A stretch of DNA of 64,000 nt from Stomorhina lunata (taxonomy: Eukaryota > Arthropoda > Insecta > Diptera > Rhiniidae): contig OW121743.1 in NCBI GenBank assembly GCA_933228675.1, forward strand, positions 18,160,584-18,224,583. Reading direction: 5' to 3'. Under the pieces are notes generated by a model. It was not told the origin of the DNA, did no database searches, and saw nothing but the letters and a program-made list of their open reading frames with translations. Below, piece by piece: positions 12,661 to 21,289 of the stretch. The stretch's first letter is position 1; each line of letters starts with the position of its first letter. A program made the position numbers and the translations under genes.

Positions 12661-13234
12661 ACTACAAGATGTAAATGGGATGCAGTTGTTGCCTTGGTTT
12701 CCTGCTAACAGGTAATAACTGTATTCAATTCCTACTCACACCTCCTAGTGGTACATCCTGGAAACCTGAGCAACCTAGTTGAAGATGCGGTAAATAACCC
12801 GAGTTGGATTCTAGGTCAGGGCCAACGTGAGAGGGAGTTATCTTGGAGCCATTCCGACGTAAATATTTGGTCTAAGGGTCTAAGATAATTGTACTTTATA
12901 AAGTACGGAACTGTAGCGTCTGTTCAACATGTTAGTTGCGGCCACAAGCGGGTGTCTGTTTCGGATCGAGCGACTCGCTTTACAAACGTGGCTCTTGTCT
13001 TTGGACTCATCATCCATCGACTTAACACTTACGATGTTTTAAGCATGGAAAGAAACAACATAACAGAATATACTACTCCAAGGGGTAATCATGCGAGAAA
13101 TCCCCCTGCTACGGCAGCTGGCACAAGGATTTTGGAGGTGCCTAATCTATGTAAGAACATTCTGATGAATGAAACCTTGAGGCCCTATGCTCCACTGGGA
13201 GTCAAGGATAACAGAAGAAGAAGACTACAAGATG
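12661..13234 (+). mobile_element. 552-bp retroposon-like insertion with 11-bp target duplication (SINE or truncated LINE)
   Basis: A segment at 12672-13223 that is clearly less AT-rich than its surroundings is bracketed by ACTACAAGATG at 12661-12671 and 13224-13234. Older copies of the host repeat (near 12330 and 12430) run through this point uninterrupted, which supports an insertion. The 3' end is a short AAG-rich tail (ACAGAAGAAGAAG). The first ~80 bases contain CTGCTAA, like a tRNA anticodon loop, and TTCAATTCC, like a polymerase III B box. A tRNA-derived SINE is therefore possible, but the tRNA fold is weak. A 131-residue frame inside has no recognised domain. Insertion confidence is high; class assignment is low. 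Confidence 0.6.
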
Positions 13235-13985
13235 AAAAGGCAACAAATAAAGTTTCTTCAAAAGCTTTTAGTACTAGACACTAGATCAACAACTAAAGCT
13301 ATTACTAGATCTTCGACCTTAGCTAAAATTGTCTTAAGTAATGCCCAAAAGTATACCTGAAACTTAGATTAGGGCAATTAGAAAAAGAAACAAATGATAT
13401 TTATTATGCTTCATATTTAGTTACATAAAGCTTTAATAAAACTAGGGCCTAGAGCAATGACTAAAGTTTTTAATAGGGTTTGATAAAAAAGCAATAATTA
13501 AAGCTCCACCTAGAGTTTTGACTAAAGTTTTTAATGGGGTTTGACAAAAAGTAACGAGTAAAGCTCCATCTAGAATTTCGACTACAGCTATAACAAGATT
13601 TTCCAAGAGCTTTGACTAGATTTATAAATTGTCTTGATAAATGACTTAAAGTATCCAGGTGTGCTTCTTGCTTTTATTTGATAATAAAAAATAAGCTTCT
13701 TATTAATTTGCCCTAGTTCCGGGGCAACTAGATCAGTGACTTAAGCAAACTAGAGGCTAGAGCAAAAGATCTACTACTTTTAGAAAAATAGATATGACTA
13801 AGGTTTCTGTAGAAGTTTTGACGTGAACCCTTTTTCAACCAGACACTTAAGCTATGAGTTAAGTTTAACTATTGCCACTAAGTATTGTAAAAGACTAGAA
13901 GAATGGCTAAATGTATCTTTAAGTGAAGCTCAAGTCTCTGGAAGAGAATAAAGTAATGAATCAATAAATGAAGTAATGAAAAAAG
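13235..13985. repeat. Degenerate AAGCTTT-type repeats left of Transib
   Basis: AT-rich sequence with repeated CTAAAGTTTTTAATAGGGTTTGA (in two versions at 13458 and 13525), GAGCAATGACTAAAG and related phrases. No gene is seen. Confidence 0.5.
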
Positions 13986-13990
13986 CGTCA
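13986..13990. repeat. Transib target-site duplication, left (CGTCA)
   Basis: The five bases CGTCA immediately precede the left terminal CACAGTG. The identical CGTCA follows the right terminus at 19521-19525. A 5-bp duplication is the known length for Transib. Confidence 0.93.
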
Positions 13991-15372
13991 CACAGTGGTT
14001 TACGGACGCTTTTTTTTGGAAATAATTCTGTAACTTTTGAACGACTGGAGATATTTGAATGAAATTTGACATGGTGGTAGTCAAGGAGTATTTGAGTTGG
14101 TTTTTAAAAGCACTGGTCCATGAGGGGTCGGGAGAGTGATTGATGGACCTTCAAAGTTGGTCACCTCGGGTGTTCGATTTTTTTAAAAATTCGCCAAAAA
14201 TCCATTTATGTATGGATTGAAAAGAAATTTTAAACTTAAGTTGTCCTTGAGAAGATCTACAAAAAATATGCTTAAATGTGTAGGTTATCTCCTTTGGATT
14301 TCGAGATATTTGGGTAAAAAGGAATTTTTAGGTTGATTTTTTACCTCTTTTTTTAAGCTTTTTTTGATCTGGTGGACGCATCTGAGGACCAAAAATTTTT
14401 TAAGAATATTCTTTAAATTTGTAATAAAATTCTGAATAATTTTTGTGCAAGTTAGTTATAGAAATCTTCTTTTGTTTAAAAGTTAAAAATATTCAAAGTT
14501 GAAACTTACAAAAAATTTCGCTTTTTTTTTAGTTTTTCCCCAAAAGATAGCTATATTTTTTCACTAATAAAAAAATATTTTCTTAAGAAACATAAAAAGA
14601 TTTTTAAAGTTTTTAAAAGAAAACATAATGAGAATGCGTATAAAACAAATTTCTTGCTAATTGGACTTTTGGTCCTCGCACATGTCCTCTCCAAAAAATG
14701 GCAATTTGTAAAAAAAAAAATTAGTTTAAACAAAAATTTCTCAAAAGGCAAAGCACCGATTTGAAAAAAATTATAATGTTCATATTTTCCAATATATCTG
14801 TTATTGATTAGAAAAGTTTTTTCTGAAACGCGCTGCAAATAGAGACAGTGTTGCCATATTTGTAAAAAAACTCATTTTTTGAAACACCTTTTTCCCCAGT
14901 TGGGAATTGGGGAATTTTTAAGTTAAAATTGGGAATTTTTTTTAGTCTATTGCTTTTACATCTTATTGGTCTACATTACTACAAAATTTCATTGTAATAT
15001 CTTTATCCATGTCATTTCCACAGAATATCAAAGATTAAAAATATTTTCCTTAAAAAAGCAGAAAAACAATTTTTTTTTGTTTTACGATACAAAGTGTAAA
15101 AAAGGTAACGCACTTAAAAAAAACTTTTACTTAGTGCTAATCTCCTAGTCTTTCCCGATCTAATGATACTAAACATGTATATAAAGCATTAATACCGAGT
15201 CTTAAAAAACTCTGAAAACTTTGGCCCCCGTAGCATTTTTACACTGTTTATTTAAATATAAGTGATGAATTTGTGCATATAAAATTAATAATCATACTCA
15301 AATATTTCACTATAAGATGACAATGATCCTTCGATAACAAACAAATATTTTTTTATTTTTTTAAAGAAAATA
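13991..15372 (+). repeat. Transib left inverted arm
   Basis: About 1.38 kb, matching the reverse complement of 18110-19520 almost base for base. Scattered single-base differences are visible (for example GTGGTAG against GTGATAG near 14075), as is a ~24-base gap near 15350 relative to the right arm. It contains a 95-residue frame on the minus strand (14551-14838) that is identical to one in the right arm. That frame is low-complexity and is not taken as a gene. Confidence 0.93.
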
Positions 15373-15477
15373 TCATGAGGATTTATGAAATATCAAAATG
15401 TAAATAATTTGTACTTATATTAAAAGGTGAAATACATTTTATTGAAGTATTTGTAGTTAAAGTTTAAACTTACAGTT

Positions 15478-15483
15478 TTTATT
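15478..15483 (-). promoter_or_regulatory. Candidate polyadenylation signal of the Transib transposase
   Basis: AATAAA on the minus strand, 28 bases after the stop codon of the transposase frame. The position is suitable for 3'-end formation. In AT-rich DNA this hexamer also occurs by chance, so confidence is moderate. Confidence 0.45.
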
Positions 15484-15511
15484 ACATATTTATATAAAAG
15501 TAGTTATTTAC

Positions 15512-17548
15512 TTAATTTTTATTTTCAGTAAAATAATCAGTACAATCTATTATATCAAGAACCTCTTCCAGGTGTTCGTTTTCAGAAGTTTTTGTATAAC
15601 TGCTCCACCATTTCTTTCTTATCGTTGATAGAGCAGGATCAGAAGACAACAAGAGATAATTTATTAGATCCTGATTTTGCGATTTTCTTGAGCATTTTCT
15701 GGTATTAAATAGTTGGATATACTTGAAATCTGAATTCCGCGCTTCCTGGGCCTCTTCTGTCAGTTCACCAAGTGGGAGAAGATTTGATTCAATTATTTCA
15801 CGACCATGTTGAAGGACTTTATGAACTGTTGGTGTAATTTCTTTCCAGTGATACAAATGTCGTATACGAGTTAACGCGTTGAGGGCATAGCAATGAAATT
15901 TTTCAGCATTTATTTGATATTTGCTATTTATTGCCGATAATATTACGTAACATTTACGAAGAACTTCCTCATCAATTCCAGTAATCTTTGAAGTTGTTTC
16001 ATAATTTTCAAAGAATCGCCTGGCCGTATTACCATCGTTTGTACTGCCATATCCTACAAGTGGTTTGTCTATGTTTAGACCCGTCATAGTTTTGAATTCT
16101 TCCTGAATCCTTTTTTTTTCACTGGATCTCATTTCAATCAGTTCCTTATTATTTCTCACGGATTTTAGCTGATTATCAGGTATATTCCTATATTTCAGAT
16201 CATATGCTATATGTAGCATAAATTCTAAAAATCGGATACGTGCATGTAGGGGCGATATACCAAATTCCAGAACCTCTTGATTAATTGCAGTACTAGCTGA
16301 TGCATCTTCTGAAGTTTGTAGAAATTCCGATTTCTTCTTTCCGCATAATGAGCATTTCCAAGTTGAATGGGTTTCCGTTATAGCGTTGCTTACTTTTCCA
16401 TCTATCATTGTCAATTGAAGCTCAAAATTTACATTAATCAAATATCCATGTATGTCTATGCAGACTGGACTCAAATTGTCTATTGAATATTTGATATCAT
16501 CAACCCAATTTTTTGTGCTTGCTGCATTTTCTTTTAAATATTCGAATCTGATCGGTCTGCAAAATGCCTTTGATCCTAGAGATGTGTTAACCCACACATA
16601 TTCAGTACGCTCTTTTGATGTGGATGGTTCAGAACGATTCTTTCTTAATCTTAGTGGTACTAGGGATGCCATAAAAACGCTTCTGTAGTCATTTGTGTTC
16701 TGATGAGATGTTGATTGTTTGTATTCCGGTAATCCAGATAAACCGTCACATCCCCATTTACATATTAAAGTTAAGTCCTTGTTGTCAAGTTTCTTGGCTT
16801 CTTCTTCAGACAATGTAGTAGATATCAGCCTTGATGCCGTATTTTCCAATAATTTTGATAAATCCACAGATGCACTTTCGTCTCCTATCACGTTTGTTGG
16901 TATTAAGTTTTTTTTGGTTTTTAATAACGCATTATATCCTGGTAAAATTGAGTGTCCTTTGTCTCGTAATGCCTTACAGAGTTTAATATATTTATTTTTA
17001 CTCAATTTCAACTCGAGCATAAGAGCAAGTGCTTCTTCCTCCGAAAATTCTGATTGAGAAGAAGGAGTTGGTATACTCTTAATAATTCGCTTAAGACGTT
17101 TAGGAGAAGCCTCTGGGAGAATATCTGCTATTTGTTTAGCTTCAGCTGGTTGATTATTTCGTTTGAGCACTTCCTTAAAGGAATCTTTGATTTCAGTATC
17201 CGAATGAGTAGAAAGAACTTCGGATAATCGCATCTTTTTAGATCTTTCTCCGAGATCATCATAGTTTTTTAGAGGGGCTCCAGCACCAGAAGTTTTAAGC
17301 TCAATTGAGTCCTTCAGCCAGTCTTTAAATTTAGATTCAAATCTTTTTAAACAGTAATTAACCGACTTAATTTTAAGTTCAAATAACTTTACAAATTTTA
17401 CGACTTTGTCTTCCTCACTATTGAGAATCATGGAGTTAGTTTGACTTTTAGCATATCGCATGATTATTTTAATTTTTTCTGCTCTCGAACTGCTTGGTTG
17501 TTCAAAAAGAATATCGCACAACACTTTAAATTCCAATGTTATAGCCAT
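15512..17548 (-). CDS. Transib transposase (RAG1-core-like recombinase)
   Basis: An uninterrupted 678-residue frame, of a size usual for Transib transposases. It would cut DNA at the element's CACAGTG ends using an RNase H-like DDE active site and act in the nucleus. Motifs seen: KWGCDG with the first Asp at 268, LTMIDGK with the second Asp at 383, and EEAQEARN with Glu 602 aligning with RAG1 Glu 962. Zinc-binding residues are Cys399 and Cys402 (CSLC) and His576 and His581 (VHKVLQH), spaced as in RAG1. GYGSTNDGNTARRFF (499-513) is a Transib signature phrase. The N-terminal ~220 residues are less conserved; no RING finger is evident. The start is supported by an in-frame TAA three codons upstream. 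A possible 66-base 5'-UTR intron (17559-17624, GT..AG) is weak. No frameshift or stop is present, so the protein may be functional. Confidence 0.93.
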   Translation of the reverse strand: MAITLEFKVLCDILFEQPSSSRAEKIKIIMRYAKSQTNSMILNSEEDKVVKFVKLFELKIKSVNYCLKRFESKFKDWLKDSIELKTSGAGAPLKNYDDLGERSKKMRLSEVLSTHSDTEIKDSFKEVLKRNNQPAEAKQIADILPEASPKRLKRIIKSIPTPSSQSEFSEEEALALMLELKLSKNKYIKLCKALRDKGHSILPGYNALLKTKKNLIPTNVIGDESASVDLSKLLENTASRLISTTLSEEEAKKLDNKDLTLICKWGCDGLSGLPEYKQSTSHQNTNDYRSVFMASLVPLRLRKNRSEPSTSKERTEYVWVNTSLGSKAFCRPIRFEYLKENAASTKNWVDDIKYSIDNLSPVCIDIHGYLINVNFELQLTMIDGKVSNAITETHSTWKCSLCGKKKSEFLQTSEDASASTAINQEVLEFGISPLHARIRFLEFMLHIAYDLKYRNIPDNQLKSVRNNKELIEMRSSEKKRIQEEFKTMTGLNIDKPLVGYGSTNDGNTARRFFENYETTSKITGIDEEVLRKCYVILSAINSKYQINAEKFHCYALNALTRIRHLYHWKEITPTVHKVLQHGREIIESNLLPLGELTEEAQEARNSDFKYIQLFNTRKCSRKSQNQDLINYLLLSSDPALSTIRKKWWSSYTKTSENEHLEEVLDIIDCTDYFTENKN

Positions 17549-18109
17549 GATGTTTTAACTGTTAATAGCAGTTACATTTAAAACTTTCTTTTTTATATTA
17601 AAAAAAAACATTTTTTATATATACCTGTATCCAAAGAATAATAAAGAAATCAATGAATTAATGTATTTTTTACCTCTAAAAATAGGTGCATATATAACTC
17701 AACCAATATGTGCGTCTCGTAAAACCTACCTGTATGGAGGTGAGTAACCATATCCTTTCTGACCATTATGAAAAACCCAAGTTGTAACAATTTTTACCTA
17801 TTGCATTAACTTTCACATTAAAAAACATTTTATAACCTTAACATAATTTTGCAATTTTTTCAAATACACCAATTTTAAATACCGGAAAAATGCCTTTAAA
17901 TCTTATTTTAAATAAATTGTCACACTGTTACTATAAAAGTACTCTTCTAATTAAACTTTTGCTACAAATTATGGATATATTACCTTTACACTGTTATCAA
18001 AATCGGTGCCTTACTCGTACTTACTTATTTAGAATCTTTTACTAAAATTTTATTTTTTAGCTTGGAACAAAAGGCAAAATCGAATAAAATTTTTTTAAGT
18101 CATTCTTAT
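17549..18109. other. Transib 5' region between transposase start and right arm
   Basis: Single-copy AT-rich DNA upstream of the minus-strand transposase. A TATATAAAAAA stretch lies on the minus strand near 17610-17622 and could serve as a TATA-like element, but the composition makes this weak. The right inverted arm starts at its far end. Confidence 0.5.
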
Positions 18110-19520
18110 AATGTTTTCTTTAAAAAAATAAAAAACTATTTATATCTTTTTGAAGAAAATATTTGTTTATTAGCGAAGGATCATTGTCATCTTAAAAATA
18201 GTGAAATATTTGAGTATGATAATTAACTTTATATGCACAAATTCATCACTTATATTTAAATAAACAGTGTAAAAATGCTACGGGGGCCAAACTTTTCAGA
18301 GTTTTTTAACACTCGGTATTAATGCTTTATATACATGTTTAGTATCATTAGATCGGGAAAGACTAGGAGATTAGCACTAAGTAAAAGTTTTTTTTAAGTG
18401 CGTTACTTTTTTTACACTTTGTATCGTAAAACAAAAAAAAATTGTTTTTCTGCTTTTTTAAGGAAAATATTTTTAATCTTTGATATTCTGTGGAAATGAC
18501 ATGGATAAAGATATTACAATGAAATTTTGTAGTAATGTAGACTAATAAGATGTAAAAGCAATAGACTAAAAAAAATTCCCAATTTTAACTTAAAAATTCC
18601 CCAATTCCCAACTGGGGAAAAAGGTGTTTCAAAAAATGAGTTTTTTTACAAATATGGCAACACTGTCTCTATTTGCAGCGCGTTTCAGAAAAAACTTTTC
18701 TAATCAATAACAGATATATTGGAAAATATGAACATTATAATTTTTTTCAAATCGGTGCTTTGCCTTTTGAGAAATTTTTGTTTAAACTAATTTTTTTTTT
18801 TACAAATTGCCATTTTTTGGAGAGGACATGTGCGAGGACCAAAAGTCCAATTAGCAAGAAATTTGTTTTATACGCATTCTCATTATGTTTTCTTTTAAAA
18901 ACTTTAAAAATCTTTTTATGTTTCTTAAGAAAATATTTTTTTATTAGTGAAAAAATATAGCTATCTTTTGGGGAAAAACTAAAAAAAAAGCGAAATTTTT
19001 TGTAAGTTTCAACTTTGAATATTTTTAACTTTTAAACAAAAGAAGATTTCTATAACTAACTTGCACAAAAATTATTCAGAATTTTATTACAAATTTAAAG
19101 AATATTCTTAAAAAATTTTTGGTCCTCAGATGCGTCCACCAGATCAAAAAAAGCTTAAAAAAAGAGGTAAAAAATCAACCTAAAAATTCCTTTTTACCCA
19201 AATATCTCGAAATCCAAAGGAGATAACCTACACATTTAAGCGTATTTTTTGTAGATCTTCTCAAGGACAACTTAAGTTTAAAATTTCTTTTCAATCCATA
19301 CATAAATGGATTTTTGGCGAATTTTTAAAAAAGTCGAACACCCGAGGTGACCAACTTTGAAGGTCCATCAATCACTCTCCCGACCCCTCATGGACCAGTG
19401 CTTTTAAAAACCAACTCAAATACTCCTTGACTATCACCATGTCAAATTTCATTCAAATATCTCCAGTCGTTCAAAAGTTAAAGAATTATTTCCAAAAAAA
19501 AGCGTCCGTAAACCACTGTG
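18110..19520 (-). repeat. Transib right inverted arm
   Basis: Reverse complement of the left arm. It ends in ..CCACTGTG at 19520, the inverted heptamer. The arm has ~24 extra bases near 18140 relative to its partner. The transposase would be transcribed leftward, away from this arm, so any promoter lies in or just inside it. Confidence 0.93.
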
Positions 19521-19525
19521 CGTCA
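19521..19525. repeat. Transib target-site duplication, right (CGTCA)
   Basis: Exact copy of 13986-13990. With the element removed, the empty site reads AAGCGTC-AATA-GACGCTT, a perfect 7-bp inverted repeat around a 4-base loop. Confidence 0.93.
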
Positions 19526-20404
19526 ATAGACGCTTCAACTGAAACAAAAGCTAAGTATTCCTAAGCTTAGTCCAGAGGTATAAATAAAGTCTTGCCAAAT
19601 AAATTATAGATCTTCTATACGATTCACAAATTCGATCTATTATAACAAAAGCATTTAATAAAGCTTCGCCTGTTGCTGTGGATCAAGTTCCTAGGTCAAT
19701 AAGATACTTCTCTAGAAGTCTTTACTTTAACATTATTTCAACTATAGACTAGAAATATGACTAAAGCTTTTACTAAAGCTATCATGTATTAGTAGATACT
19801 GGAACAATGACTAAAGCTCCAACCGGATCGTAACCTATAGCTCTGGTCGCTAAAGGACAGTAAATTTCTAAATAAAGCTTTTAATTTGTAATGAAAAAAA
19901 ATTAATACTGCAATCATTAAAGCTTTAATTATAATTAGAGCTATTACTGGAGCTTAGACTAGAGCTATAAGTAGTCTTGAGAAACTATTTAAAGTTCATC
20001 TGGAACATTAATAAGATAATTACGACAAGAGACAAAAGCAATTAATTAAACTTCTAGTGGTGCTGGGGATAATGTTACTTGGGCAACCAGACTGATTACT
20101 ACTGCAGCCGTGACTAAAGGCAATAGATACATAAATCATGCTTTAATTTAAGTGTTAACAACTTTTGCTTAAATTAAGCTCCAACTGTAGTTTTAACTTA
20201 ATTTCTTGCCTCTGTTTGAACTTCTTCCTTTCTAAATCCACTATAGACATGAGCATTTATTAAAGCTATTCTAGAAAGCTTCGATTCGAAATAATACTGA
20301 AGCTTTAAAGTTGACATCAACTAGGGACCATATCAAATAATAAAAGATTTGACTGCAGCTTTAACGTTTGTTGATGCTTTATCTATGGTAAAATAGAATC
20401 TAAG
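19526..20404. repeat. Degenerate AAGCTTT-type repeats right of Transib
   Basis: Continuation of the repeat background seen at 12151-13985: many short phrases such as ACTAAAGCTTTTA, ATTAAAGCT and GAGCTATAAGTAGTCTTGAG. No gene is seen. Confidence 0.5.
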
Positions 20405-20665
20405 AAGCTTTGAAAGCTCTTACGGTCAGTGGTGCCAGATATACATATTTCTTTATATATTTAAGCATTCTTTATATAATCGAGCCAAAAATTATAATCT
20501 GGCAGCACTGACTTTTCAAAGACAATTTTATGTAATTGTGAGCGGAACAATCATGATTGCGTCTCGCTCAGACATAGTGCGTTTGTGTTAAAGCTCAAAA
20601 GCTCTTTCTTTGGTAACAGTTCTCACATTGTGCTGTATAGCTGGACGGCTGAGCTGTAGAGCAAT
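20405..20665 (+). repeat. Diverged single copy of the 11-12 kb fold-back unit
   Basis: Shares landmarks in order with the cluster at 11050-12150: GCTTTGAAAGCTCTTACGG, GTGAGCGGAACAA, TGCGTCTCGCTCA, AAGCTCAAAAGCTCT and CTGGACGGCTGAGC. It is diverged and has an inserted stretch in the middle (20460-20520) that partly repeats the GCACTGAC motif in reverse. Probably a solo member of the same MITE-like family. Confidence 0.7.
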
Positions 20666-21289
20666 CAGGAGCTAGATAAACGGCGGAAGCGTTGTTTTTC
20701 TTATCATCTCAAACTTGAGTTTGGATATAGCCTTGAGCTTTCACCATTAGAGTACAATTATGAGTAAAACTTTTATAAAAATCTTTACTACTATTTTATA
20801 TAAATCTACAATAACATATGTATTTATAGAAAGCTCTGACTAAAGCTTCAATTACGAGTAACACTACTTAAGTTTAAAAGAAAACAAAAACTGAAGCTTA
20901 AATAATGTCTAGAGCTTTTACGTATGGCGTACAGCAATTAAAGTGATAAAAAGGTGAGACAAAGGTTCTTTATAACAGTACAAATGTGCCATTTGTTTCT
21001 ACATCGACGGCGTGTTATTAATTCAGTGCTTGGTCCTGATGGAGGATACTGTGATAGTTAATAATTTTAAAATAGAACGGAATAGCATGCAATATCTAGA
21101 AAAATCTCTCGCGAAACCAGAACACTGAAAAAACTTAAATAATGCTTTGTCATTGACTAATTTTTATAGAGCTTTTCTTAGAGCGTTAGCTTGAATGTAA
21201 GTTTTTTCAAAAGCTACGACTGTAACCCAAAGCTAAGACTTGTAAAAAAGCTATGAGAGTGTAACCAAAAAGAAAGTTGCTGAAAATGT
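20666..21289. other. AT-rich non-coding DNA
   Basis: Degenerate AAGCTTT-type sequence, with a mixed-composition stretch at 20950-21110 that shows no recognisable gene. Confidence 0.45.

Larger units (their letters stand above)
13991..19520 (-). mobile_element. Complete Transib DNA transposon with long inverted arms
   Basis: A 5,530-base element. Its termini are exact inverted copies beginning CACAGTGGTTTACGGACGC, so the first seven bases equal the V(D)J recombination signal heptamer CACAGTG. It is flanked by a perfect 5-bp duplication CGTCA. The structure is left arm (13991-15372), single-copy centre with the transposase gene on the minus strand (15512-17548), and right arm (18110-19520). 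Transib is the DNA transposon group related to the RAG1 core, and known members have 5-bp duplications and CAC-starting ends. The arms here, about 1.4 kb each, are far longer than the short terminal repeats usual for the group. An intact reading frame, intact duplication and near-identical arms suggest recent insertion. Confidence 0.94.

Noticed and set aside
12889..13284. 131-residue frame inside the retroposon-like insertion
   Set aside because: It runs past the element's 3' end and target duplication into host repeat, and no domain is recognisable.
13991..14030. A full recombination signal (heptamer, 12 or 23 spacer, nonamer) at the Transib end
   Set aside because: The heptamer CACAGTG is exact, but at both spacings the following nine bases do not match the A-rich nonamer consensus. 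Only the heptamer is claimed.
14551..18960. 95-residue frame duplicated in both Transib arms
   Set aside because: It is duplicated because the arms are inverted copies. The translation is low-complexity Phe/Lys/Leu-rich without a domain.
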